From: Sphingomonas psychrolutea
Lineage (GTDB): Bacteria; Pseudomonadota; Alphaproteobacteria; Sphingomonadales; Sphingomonadaceae
Direction: 5' to 3'
NCBI RefSeq assembly: GCF_014636175.1
Contig: NZ_BMDW01000003.1
Location: 209,200 to 273,199, forward strand
DNA: 64,000 nucleotides
Positions 50,834-58,752 of the stretch are shown piece after piece. Under the pieces are notes generated by a model. The model was not told the origin of the DNA. It saw nothing but the letters and a program-made list of their open reading frames with translations, and made no database searches. The position numbers and the translations under genes were made by a program. Position 1 is the stretch's first letter. Every line of letters starts with the position of its first letter.

Positions 50834-51478
50834 TTAGAACATGCTCTCGGGGATGATGATCACGTCGCCCGGTTCGAGGCGGACGTTCGCACGGCTGTCG
50901 CCATCCTTGAGCAGGGTCGAGAGCTTGATCGTATATTCGACCTGTTTGCCGGTGCTGCGGTCGTAGCGGACGAGCTTGGCACGGTTGCCGGCAGCATATT
51001 CGCTCAAGCCCCCCACCGCGATCATCGCGTCGAGCAGCGTCATATTGGCGCGATACGGGATCGAGGCGGGTTTCGCAGTCGCACCGATGATGCGCACTTG
51101 CTGGCTGAAGGTCCCTGAGAAATTCTCGACGATGACCGAGACGAGCGGATCCTTGATATATTCGCCGAGCGCGATCTTCATGTCGTCGGCGAGCATCCGC
51201 GGCGTCTTGCCGACGGCAGGCATGTCGCTGATCAGGGGTGTGGTGATGCGGCCGTCGGGGCGGACCTGGACCTTGGTCGACAGTTCGGGGTTACGCCACA
51301 CGAAGATGTTGAGCTGATCGAGCGGGCCGATGATATACTCTTCGCCCGGCTGTTCCTGGCTCGCGACGAAGGTGGCGGCGGGGAGTTCGGGACGGCTCGC
51401 GCCGACACAACTGGTGAGCGCCATCGCGCCGACGCCAGCGACCAGCATCATGCGGAAAGTCTTGGAAAAATGCGCCAT
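50834..51478 (-). CDS. XrtA-associated polysaccharide export lipoprotein (Wza type)
   Basis: 214 residues. Lipoprotein signal peptide with lipobox ALTSC (MLVAGVGAMALTSCVGASRP). Polysaccharide-export domain EYIIGPLDQLNIFVWRNPEL and SLBB domain TAKPASIPYRANMTLLDAMI. It forms the outer-membrane export channel. Start of the polymerisation/export half of the locus; the 118 bases before it hold no gene and are the likely promoter. Confidence 0.94.
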   Translation of the reverse strand: MAHFSKTFRMMLVAGVGAMALTSCVGASRPELPAATFVASQEQPGEEYIIGPLDQLNIFVWRNPELSTKVQVRPDGRITTPLISDMPAVGKTPRMLADDMKIALGEYIKDPLVSVIVENFSGTFSQQVRIIGATAKPASIPYRANMTLLDAMIAVGGLSEYAAGNRAKLVRYDRSTGKQVEYTIKLSTLLKDGDSRANVRLEPGDVIIIPESMF

Positions 51479-51596
51479 ACAAACCTCCTGCCGCGCGGTT
51501 CCGCCGATGCATCACGTCTGAGGCATCCGAACAGGGTCGCGGCGATCATGCCGATATGCCGCGCGAGAGGTAAAGATTGCGTTAGGAATGGTGGAC

Positions 51597-52826
51597 TTAG
51601 CTGCCTGTAATGCCCACCAAAAGCTCGCATGGGGCCGGGTGCCCGAGGAACGCGGTCGGGCTTGCGCTGAGGCCATAGGCACCCGCCATGAACACCGCGA
51701 CGAGATCGCCAACCGCGGCCACCGGCAGCGTGACGCGGTCGGCGAGCCGGTCGAGCGGCGTGCAAAGCGGCCCGACCACGCTAACGGTTTCGGTCGCGGC
51801 GTCGGCCTCTGCGGAGGCTATGGCGACGGGGTAGTTGCGCTTCACCACGGTGCCGAGATTGCCGCTCGCCGCAAGTTGGTGGTTCATGCCGCCATCGGTG
51901 ACCAGGAACGTTTCGCCGCGGCTTTCCTTGCGATCGACGATGCGCGTGAGGTACACGCCGCATTCGCCGACAAGCCAGCGGCCTAGTTCGATCGCGAAGC
52001 GCGTGTTCTCGAGGCTGTGCGCACGATCGTCGAGCGCTTCGGCTAGTGCATTTCCGATCGCCATTTCATCGAGCGGCTGCTCCCCCGGGAAATAGGGAAT
52101 GCCAAATCCGCCGCCGAGGTTGACCAGCGGCGGCGTGACGCCAATCGCCTCCGCGAGATCGCCAGCGAGATGCAAGGTCGCGCGCTGTGCCTCGATAATC
52201 GCCAGGCCGCCAAGCGCCTGCGATCCGGCATAGATGTGCAACCCGCGCCAGTTCGCACCCGTATCGATCACCTGCCGCGCGACCGCTGCGGCCTGATCGG
52301 CATCGATCCCGAATGGCGATGCGCGCCCACCCATTCGCATGCCGGAGCCGCGCAATTCCAGCTCGGGATTGACGCGGATTGCGAGGCGCGGCGTAAAGCC
52401 GGTTCGTTCGCCGATCCGCAATGCGCGCTCGGCCTCGCGCGCGGATTCGAGGTTGATCGTTATCCCGGCGCGGATCGCGAGCTCCAGTTCGTCATCGCGC
52501 TTTCCCGGCCCGGCAAAACTGATGGCGTTTGGCGTTTTGCGCCGCGTCGCCCAAGTCACTTCGCCGCCCGACGCGACGTCCAACCCATCGACCAGCGGTG
52601 CAATCGCATCGAGCAACGGGCCAAATGGATTGGCCTTGATCGCGTAATGCAGATCGACCCCCGAAAAAGCCGCGCGAAAGCGTGCAATGCGCGCCGCGAC
52701 CACACCGAAATCATAAACGAACAGCGGGGTGTCGCCCGCGACGTCCGCCCAATGCTCGGCGGTCTCACCCGCGATTCTGAGTGGCGCGTGCGAGAATTCA
52801 GCGGGAATGGTGCCCATCGGCTTCAT
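51597..52826 (-). CDS. XrtA-associated PLP-dependent decarboxylase
   Basis: 409 residues. Diaminopimelate/ornithine-type fold III decarboxylase: PLP lysine in DLHYAIKANPFGPLLDAI, VNLGGGFGIPYFPGEQPL, and the C-terminal SVVGPLCTPLDRLADRV (active-site Cys). It belongs with the acyl-CoA ligase and acyl carrier protein in exosortase A loci; the substrate is not known. ATG at 52826 or 52817. A repeat lies between it and the ligase. Confidence 0.92.
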   Translation of the reverse strand: MKPMGTIPAEFSHAPLRIAGETAEHWADVAGDTPLFVYDFGVVAARIARFRAAFSGVDLHYAIKANPFGPLLDAIAPLVDGLDVASGGEVTWATRRKTPNAISFAGPGKRDDELELAIRAGITINLESAREAERALRIGERTGFTPRLAIRVNPELELRGSGMRMGGRASPFGIDADQAAAVARQVIDTGANWRGLHIYAGSQALGGLAIIEAQRATLHLAGDLAEAIGVTPPLVNLGGGFGIPYFPGEQPLDEMAIGNALAEALDDRAHSLENTRFAIELGRWLVGECGVYLTRIVDRKESRGETFLVTDGGMNHQLAASGNLGTVVKRNYPVAIASAEADAATETVSVVGPLCTPLDRLADRVTLPVAAVGDLVAVFMAGAYGLSASPTAFLGHPAPCELLVGITGS

Positions 52827-52848
52827 GACGCCAAACCGCCAACTTCGA

Positions 52849-52952
52849 CCTTCCCCGGCGCAGGCCGGGGCCGAGGTACGAAACAGTGGGAACAGAGCGC
52901 TACCGTCAAAAACGCACCGCTCGCAACTGGGCCCCGGCCTGCGTGGGGAAAG
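52849..52952. repeat. Palindromic repeat doublet (CCCCGGC family)
   Basis: Left CCCCGGC-GCA-GGCCGGGG and right CCCCGGCCTGCGTGGGG hairpins, outer arms CCTTCCCC / GGGGAAAGG. It splits the ligase gene from the decarboxylase gene although both are on the minus strand. Confidence 0.85.
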
Positions 52953-52968
52953 GCAATAAAGGGCGCCG

Positions 52969-54468
52969 TCATGCAATAATCTCCGCCTTGAGCGCCGCGC
53001 GGTCAAGCTTGCCATTGGCGTTGCGCGGCAATTCCGCGCGCCATTCATAGCGCGACGGTTGCTGAAAACTCGGCAAATCGCGCCGGAGCCGCGCGCGCAG
53101 ATCGGCCTCGCGCGTGCCATCGCCACGCGCCACCACCACAATCGCTTGCCCCAGCCGCACGTCCGGCACGCCGAACGCAACCGCTTCCGCCGTCTCGCCG
53201 CCCGCGACGACCGCCTCCTCGATCTCGGTCGGGCTGATGCGATTGCCCGCGCTCTTGATCATTTCATCATCGCGCCCGACGAAACGCAACAGGCCTGCGG
53301 CATCCACCGTCACCGTATCGCCCGACCACACTGCCATGCCGCCGGATTTGGCCCAGACGGGTGCGGGTCGAAAACGCTCGGCCGTCCGCTCCGGATCGCG
53401 CCAATAGCCGTGCGCGACGAGCGGCCCGGCATGGACCAGCTCGCCTGCTTCGCCGACCGCGGCTTGTGCGCCATTGGGCCGCACCACCATCACCTCGGCA
53501 AAGGGAATCGCGCGCCCGATCGAATCGGGGTGCGTAGCGACCAGATCGGGTGGCAGATAGGTCGAGCGGAAGGCTTCGGTCAGGCCGTACATCGGGTAGA
53601 TATCGGCCTGCGGGAAGCGTTGGCGGAGGCCCGCGACCAGCGGTGCCGTCAACGTACCGCCAGAATTCGTGAGCCTTTTCAATAATGATGTCGCCGCTTT
53701 CGGCCATTCACTCTCAAGCAACTGCACCCATAAGGGCGGGACGCCAGCGAGCGTCGTCGGCTGCATCCGTTCGACCGCCTTCACGACATCACGCGCGGTC
53801 AGATAATCGAGCGGCGCATAGCTCGCCCCCGCCGCCCAGGTCGAGAAGAGCTGGTTCTGTCCATAGTCGAAGCTGAGCGGCAGTACGCCGAGCACGCGAT
53901 CAGCGGGCGCCAGCTTCAGATATTGCGCCACCGAGACCGCGCCGAGCCAGAGGTTGGCATGGCTGAGCATTACCCCCTTGGGCCGCCCGGTCGAGCCCGA
54001 AGTATAGAGGATCGCGGCCAGCGTATCGGGGTCGGCAGCGGAGGGCGGCAGCGCGTCGGCACTGTGGACATCGCCCTCATCGAATACCGCGCAATCAGCC
54101 GGCACATCCCCCGGCTCCAAGGACGCCAGACGCGCCGATTGCGTCAGTAGCGCGATCGCGCCGCTATCGCTGAGGATATGCGCCACCTGCGCGTGCTTGA
54201 GCATCGGGTTGATCGGGACATGCACCAGCCCGGCGCGCGGTGCGGCAAGCGGCAGCACGCAGGCGAGCCGCGTCTTGGGCAGCCAACTCGCCACTCGCGC
54301 CCCAGGAGGCAGCCCCTGCCCCCGCAGCCATGCCGCCACTTCACCGGTCCATCGCTCCAGCCCGGCGAACTCGAGCGTCCCCGCGCGATCGATCAGCGCG
54401 ACGGCGGCGGCCTGCCCGCGCGACGGCAGCGTATCTATGGGGCAAGGAACTGGGTCGAGGGCGATCAT
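52969..54468 (-). CDS. XrtA-associated acyl-CoA ligase (AMP-forming)
   Basis: 499 residues. Adenylation motifs AAILYTSGSTGRPKGVMLSH, PMYGLTEAFRSTYLPPDL, GDTVTVDAAGLLRFVGRDDE and LPRNANGKLDRAALK (catalytic Lys). It activates an acyl or amino acid, probably for loading onto the acyl carrier protein coded divergently at 54577. ATG 54468. First gene of the long minus-strand locus. Confidence 0.92.
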   Translation of the reverse strand: MIALDPVPCPIDTLPSRGQAAAVALIDRAGTLEFAGLERWTGEVAAWLRGQGLPPGARVASWLPKTRLACVLPLAAPRAGLVHVPINPMLKHAQVAHILSDSGAIALLTQSARLASLEPGDVPADCAVFDEGDVHSADALPPSAADPDTLAAILYTSGSTGRPKGVMLSHANLWLGAVSVAQYLKLAPADRVLGVLPLSFDYGQNQLFSTWAAGASYAPLDYLTARDVVKAVERMQPTTLAGVPPLWVQLLESEWPKAATSLLKRLTNSGGTLTAPLVAGLRQRFPQADIYPMYGLTEAFRSTYLPPDLVATHPDSIGRAIPFAEVMVVRPNGAQAAVGEAGELVHAGPLVAHGYWRDPERTAERFRPAPVWAKSGGMAVWSGDTVTVDAAGLLRFVGRDDEMIKSAGNRISPTEIEEAVVAGGETAEAVAFGVPDVRLGQAIVVVARGDGTREADLRARLRRDLPSFQQPSRYEWRAELPRNANGKLDRAALKAEIIA

Positions 54469-54576
54469 CACGCTCCTGATAGCCGCGACCGCCGTGGTGT
54501 GAACAGGGACCTCTTGGCATCTCATGCCCCAGTCTCTATCGCGACGCAGCATAACAAAGCGAAAACGGGGCTCGCC

Positions 54577-54849
54577 TTGCGCACTGACGATTATGACCAG
54601 ATTGATTCCACCGTGCGCGCGGTGCTGCGCGACGTGCTTGGCCTGAGCGAGGCGCGCGTAGCCGGGTTTAACGCCGAAACCCCGTTGTTCGGCGCGCTGC
54701 CCGAGCTCGATTCGATGGCGGTGGCGGGGTTGCTGACCGAGATTGAGGAGCGGCTCGGCATCCTGATCGAGGATGACGAGGTCGATGGCGAGATGCTTGA
54801 GACCTTCGGATCGCTGGTCCGCTTTGCTGCGGCGAAGGCGCCGCGCTGA
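54577..54849 (+). CDS. XrtA-associated acyl carrier protein
   Basis: 90 residues. Acidic helical protein; phosphopantetheine Ser in GALPELDSMAVAGLLTEIEE (DSM). The start is TTG at 54577 with GGGG 6 bases upstream; no in-frame ATG is available near. It should work with the divergent ligase. It leads a plus-strand trio with the two hydrolases. Confidence 0.88.
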   Translation: MRTDDYDQIDSTVRAVLRDVLGLSEARVAGFNAETPLFGALPELDSMAVAGLLTEIEERLGILIEDDEVDGEMLETFGSLVRFAAAKAPR

Positions 54850-54858
54850 GATGGCGGC

Positions 54859-55566
54859 TTGATCGACCATTATGACTGGAGCGGAGGCCGCGAGGCGATG
54901 CTCCGGTTCGGGCCTGCGACTGGCCCCGTCGCGGTCGTCGCGCTCCCGTTGTTCGAGGAAGCCAATCGCACGCGGGCGTTCGCGGTGACGATTTGCCGCG
55001 CGCTCGCGAAACGCGGCGTGGCGAGCGTTCTGCCGGATTTGCCGGGACAGGGGGAGAGCGTGGTTCCGCTGGCGGACATGACGCTTCTACGCATGCGCGA
55101 AGCTATGGAGGGGGTAGAAGCGAAGGTTGGTACAGTCGGACGCCCGTATGCGGTTGGAATTAGAAGTGGCGCACTCCTCAATCCGCTCGGATTGTTTTTC
55201 GGTCGTTGGCATTTCGCCCCACAGGAGGGTGAGGACGTCATGCGAGATTTGCTCCGCATTGCACTTGCCGGAAACGCTATCCCTTCCGGAAGCAGCATCT
55301 ACGCGCTGATAGGATCAAACAATCCGGTCGTGATTGCTGGAAATCCCATTTCCAGCGCAATGGCCGCAGACCTGCAAGGTGCGATGCTTTACGACGAACC
55401 CGGCGTTCCCCTGCGCACCGTCCGCCTCGACACCGACCCCAAACCCGCCGACCGCCACGTCCCCGGCACGCCGCTCTGGCGGCGGGCAGAGCCGGATAAC
55501 GACCGCATCCTCGCCGCGCTGCTTGCCGAGGACATCGCCGACTGGATCGCAACATGCGAAGGGTGA
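54859..55566 (+). CDS. XrtA-associated hydrolase 2 type alpha/beta protein
   Basis: 235 residues. Alpha/beta-fold remnants: VAVVALPLFEEANRTRAFAV, VASVLPDLPGQGESVVPLAD, and YAVGIRSGALLNPLGLFF, where the nucleophile elbow would be; the fold is partial and may lack full activity. Residues ~75-175 are coded by a lower-GC stretch than the rest of the gene. Start is TTG at 54859. Overlaps hydrolase 1. Confidence 0.85.
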   Translation: MIDHYDWSGGREAMLRFGPATGPVAVVALPLFEEANRTRAFAVTICRALAKRGVASVLPDLPGQGESVVPLADMTLLRMREAMEGVEAKVGTVGRPYAVGIRSGALLNPLGLFFGRWHFAPQEGEDVMRDLLRIALAGNAIPSGSSIYALIGSNNPVVIAGNPISSAMAADLQGAMLYDEPGVPLRTVRLDTDPKPADRHVPGTPLWRRAEPDNDRILAALLAEDIADWIATCEG

Positions 55567-56345
55567 TGTGCTTCCCCTGCGCGGGCGATACGCTGTTCGG
55601 GACGCTGGACACCCCCGACAATGGGGCCCCCGGCAAGACCGGGCTGTTGATCGTCTCAGGCGGCAATGAAATCCGCATCGGCGCGCATCGCGGGATGGCG
55701 TTGCTGGCGCAGCGACTCGCGGCGCGCGGCATCCCAGTGTTCCGCTTCGACCGGCGCGGGATTGGCGAGTCGACGGGTAGCAATGGCGGCTTCCTGTCGT
55801 CCGGCCCCGATATCGGCGGTGCCGCCGCGACGTTCAGCGCGGAGGCCGGGATCGAGCGGCTGGTCGCGTTCGGCAATTGCGATGCCGCGACCGCGCTGGC
55901 GCTGTTCGGGTCAACCGCCGGGATCGACCGGCTGATCCTCGCCAATCCGTGGATAGTGGAGCCGACCGACGATCTCCCCCCCGCCGCCGCGATCCGCAGC
56001 CGCTATGTCGAGAAACTGAAGGACCCGCGCGAACTGTGGCGGCTGGTCAGCGGTGGCGTGAATATTGCGAAGTTAGCCAAAGGTTTGACTCGCGTTTCTC
56101 TCCCTCGAACTGAACCGAACGAATTGGCGCTGCGCTTAACGACCGCATTATCGGGCTGGCAAGATCGCGCCACGATCCTGCTCGCAGGCGGCGATGCGAC
56201 CGCGATCGCCTATCGCGATGCGATCACGCGGACCGGGCTGACGCTCCCCACCGTCACGCGCGACACACCGTCGCACAGCTTTGCGCGCGAGGGGGATGCT
56301 GGGTGGTTGGAGGAGCGTATTGTGGAAGCGTTGGGGCACGGCTGA
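55566..56345 (+). CDS. XrtA-associated hydrolase 1 type alpha/beta hydrolase
   Basis: 259 residues. GLLIVSGGNEIRIGAHRGMA, FRFDRRGIGESTGSNGGFLS, and the elbow LVAFGNCDAATALALFGS with Cys where most hydrolases have Ser; a late His in DTPSHSFAREGDAG. Matches the exosortase A hydrolase 1 family. I chose ATG 55566, which overlaps the stop of hydrolase 2 (TGATG), over 55554. Confidence 0.88.
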   Translation: MCFPCAGDTLFGTLDTPDNGAPGKTGLLIVSGGNEIRIGAHRGMALLAQRLAARGIPVFRFDRRGIGESTGSNGGFLSSGPDIGGAAATFSAEAGIERLVAFGNCDAATALALFGSTAGIDRLILANPWIVEPTDDLPPAAAIRSRYVEKLKDPRELWRLVSGGVNIAKLAKGLTRVSLPRTEPNELALRLTTALSGWQDRATILLAGGDATAIAYRDAITRTGLTLPTVTRDTPSHSFAREGDAGWLEERIVEALGHG

Positions 56346-56375
56346 GTTTCGCGATATGCGGCTTCCCACATGCTA

Positions 56376-56479
56376 CCACCCCGGCGAAGGCCGGGGCCCA
56401 ATAGCGCGGCAGAAGTAACCGCTGACTGCCCGCCATTGCCTCCGCCATTCCAACTGGGCCCCGGCCTTCGCCGGGGTGG
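56376..56479. repeat. Palindromic repeat doublet (CCCCGGC family)
   Basis: Left CCACCCCGGC-gaa-GGCCGGGG and right CCCCGGCCTTCGCCGGGGTGG hairpins with ~50 bases between. It closes the XrtA trio and separates it from trxB. Confidence 0.88.
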
Positions 56480-56514
56480 CGGTGGGCGGGGAAGCGCGGA
56501 TCGGGGAAGCCAGA

Positions 56515-57480
56515 TTACTCCGCCGCCTCGGCCAGTTCGAACTCGGCTTCCGCGAGGAACTTCTCGGCATCAAGCGCCGCCATGCAGCCCGTTCCCGCTG
56601 CCGTGACCGCCTGCCGGTAGATCTTGTCCATCACATCGCCGCAGGCGAAGACGCCGGGCACGCTGGTGCGCGTCGATCCCGTCTCGACACACAGATAATG
56701 GTCGGCATCGAGCTTCAAATGCCCGCGGAACAGCTCGGTCGCCGGGTGATGCCCGATCGCGACGAAGCCGCCTTCGGTGTCGAGCCGCGATTTCTCGCCC
56801 GTCACCGTGTCGACCAGATCGATCGCCACGAGGCCAGCGGTGCCGCCGCCATCGACGAACTCGGCGACTTCCTTATTCCACAGCACCGTGATGTTTTTGT
56901 GCGCGAACAGCCGCTCCTGCAGAATCCGTTCGGCACGGAGCGTGTCGCGACGGTGGATCAGCGTGACGTGCGGGCTGTGGTTGGTGAGGTACAGTGCCTC
57001 TTCGACCGCGGTGTTGCCGCCGCCGATCACTGCGACGTTCTTGCCGCGATAGAAGAAGCCATCGCACGTCGCGCACGCGCTGACGCCCTTGCCCTTCAGC
57101 GCTTCCTCGCTATCGAGCCCCAGCCATCTGGCCTGCGCGCCCGTTGCGATGATCAGCACGTCGCCTTCGTAAATGTCGCCGCTATCGCCGACCAGCCGGA
57201 ACGGACGCCGCGTCAGGTCAACCTCGACCACGGTGTCGTACATCAGCGTGGTGCCGACATGCTCGGCCTGTTTCTGCATTTGCTCCATCAGCCACGGACC
57301 CTGGATGACGTCGGCGAAACCGGGATAATTCTCGACATCGGTGGTCGTCATCAACTGCCCGCCGGGCTGGATGCCCTGGACGAGAATCGGCTTCATCCCG
57401 GCGCGCGCGCCATAAATGGCGGCGGACAAACCAGCAGGGCCGGAACCGAGGATCAACATGCGGGTGGAATGGGTGGTCAT
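56515..57480 (-). CDS. trxB: Thioredoxin reductase TrxB
   Basis: 321 residues. FAD site ILGSGPAGLSAAIYGARAGM, redox pair CATC in KGVSACATCDGFFYRGKNVA, NADPH site VIGGGNTAVEEALYL, and PGVFACGDVMDKIYRQAVTA at the C-terminal FAD region. It reduces thioredoxin with NADPH. Ends in AELEFELAEAAE. Stands between the XrtA locus and a VOC protein. Confidence 0.97.
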   Translation of the reverse strand: MTTHSTRMLILGSGPAGLSAAIYGARAGMKPILVQGIQPGGQLMTTTDVENYPGFADVIQGPWLMEQMQKQAEHVGTTLMYDTVVEVDLTRRPFRLVGDSGDIYEGDVLIIATGAQARWLGLDSEEALKGKGVSACATCDGFFYRGKNVAVIGGGNTAVEEALYLTNHSPHVTLIHRRDTLRAERILQERLFAHKNITVLWNKEVAEFVDGGGTAGLVAIDLVDTVTGEKSRLDTEGGFVAIGHHPATELFRGHLKLDADHYLCVETGSTRTSVPGVFACGDVMDKIYRQAVTAAGTGCMAALDAEKFLAEAEFELAEAAE

Positions 57481-57594
57481 GAGTGCTTTCTTACCTGTCG
57501 TCCCGCGCTATCCGGGGCAGCGGGGTGACCGGTTACATGGACAGCGGCGGAGCGACACGCAAGAGCCGCTCCGCCGATATCGTTACGCCTGGCG

Positions 57595-57972
57595 TCAGGC
57601 GGGAATGCGGTGCATCGCGCACACCTTATTGCCCGACGGATCGCGCAGATACGCGAGATACAGCTTGCCGAATGCCCCTTCGCGCACGCCGGGATCGGCT
57701 TCGATCGGCGTTCCGCCATTGGCGACACCGGCGGCGTGCCAAGCGTCGGCTTGCTCGGGCGAGGCTGCGGCAAAGCCGATCGTGCCGCCATTGGCGTGGC
57801 AGGCGGGTTCGCCATTGATCGGTTTGGTCACCAGGAACAGGCCGCCGCCATGCATATAGACCAAGCGATCGCCGGGGCCAGCCGCGCGGGCACCGAGCGC
57901 GCCGAGCGTGGCGTCGTAGAATTTACGTGATGCGTCGAGATCATTCGATCCGACCATGATATGGCTGAACAT
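57595..57972 (-). CDS. VOC (glyoxalase/dioxygenase-fold) family protein
   Basis: 125 residues. Two beta-alpha-beta-beta-beta halves: MFSHIMVGSNDLDASRKFYD and then VYMHGGGLFLVTKPINGEP; metal-like His in FSHIMVG and a Glu in IEADPGVREGAFGKLYLAYL with DPSGNKVCAM. This fold covers lactoylglutathione lyases, dioxygenases and resistance proteins; the substrate is unclear. Confidence 0.85.
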   Translation of the reverse strand: MFSHIMVGSNDLDASRKFYDATLGALGARAAGPGDRLVYMHGGGLFLVTKPINGEPACHANGGTIGFAAASPEQADAWHAAGVANGGTPIEADPGVREGAFGKLYLAYLRDPSGNKVCAMHRIPA

Positions 57973-58088
57973 GGGTAATCCTCCCCTGGAATCCGCCGCG
58001 CAAATGCAGCGGCGTCGCCGCGGCGCTACCGCATTTCGGGCCCATGCGAAACCGGAGATCGGTGCTTGGAAACCGCATGTCGATGCGG

Positions 58089-58165
58089 TGGTAGCGAAGG
58101 AGGGATTTGAACCCCCGACCCCAGGATTATGATTCCCGTGCTCTAACCAACTGAGCTACTTCGCC
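58089..58165 (-). tRNA. tRNA-Met (anticodon CAT)
   Basis: 77 bases including coded CCA. Acceptor GGCGAAG / CTTCGCT with one G-U pair; D arm AGCTCAGTTGGTTAGAGC; anticodon stem CGGGA and loop ATCATAA; T arm GGGGGTTCAAATCCCTC. CAT could also be tRNA-Ile2 with lysidine, but the body looks like elongator Met. Confidence 0.93.
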
Positions 58166-58230
58166 ATGCCAGCGCCGGGGTGAACCCGACGGTTGCGAGG
58201 CGCGGGCTATAGGAATGCGTTTCCGAGCGG

Positions 58231-58752
58231 TCAACCGCGAACTTGGGCAAACATGTGCCGCGACAGTGCTTCCCACGGTCCGCCGCGATACCACCACGTC
58301 GCCAGTCCGGCGATTCGCACGTCACGCGGGCGAAAATCGCGCTCAAGTTCGCCCTGAAGCGCCTTGGCGACGGCGGGCTCGACCTTGTTCTGGATCGTCA
58401 CGTGCGGACGCCAGCCGGCACGGTCCTGCGGCGTCAGCAGCGTGGCGAAGGCGTCGGCGAGTCGGTCGCGAACATCCTCCAGCACTGGCGAATCGATCCG
58501 GAAGGCAACGCCGCGACCGAGCGACATCAGCCCGGCGATTCGCGCAGCGGGTGCTGGCACGCCTTTCGTCTCCGCCACCAGCCGCTGTTTGAGCTCGCGC
58601 TCCAGGCTCGGCGCGAGGTGATGGAACATCGTCAGATGCGCCTTCAACTGATTGCGTTCGGGCGGGAAATGTCGGGCGCGCAGCGCATCGAAGAACGCTG
58701 TATCCGCCGCACCGAACAGCGCCGTCACGATGATAGGCGCGGCTTCGCTCAA
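58231..58752 (-). CDS. 2'-5' RNA ligase family (2H phosphoesterase) protein
   Basis: 173 residues. Two H-x-T motifs: [12 protein letters not shown] and [14 protein letters not shown], marking the active site of the 2H phosphoesterase superfamily. The start is TTG at 58752, overlapping the kup stop (TTGA); no ATG precedes. Reactions range from cyclic phosphodiesterase to RNA ligase; not resolved here. Confidence 0.82.
   Translation of the reverse strand: MSEAAPIIVTALFGAADTAFFDALRARHFPPERNQLKAHLTMFHHLAPSLERELKQRLVAETKGVPAPAARIAGLMSLGRGVAFRIDSPVLEDVRDRLADAFATLLTPQDRAGWRPHVTIQNKVEPAVAKALQGELERDFRPRDVRIAGLATWWYRGGPWEALSRHMFAQVRG

Noticed and set aside
49289..51118. A 609-codon plus-strand open frame
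   Set aside because: Antisense to the chain-length and export genes, Arg/His/Asp-rich shadow.
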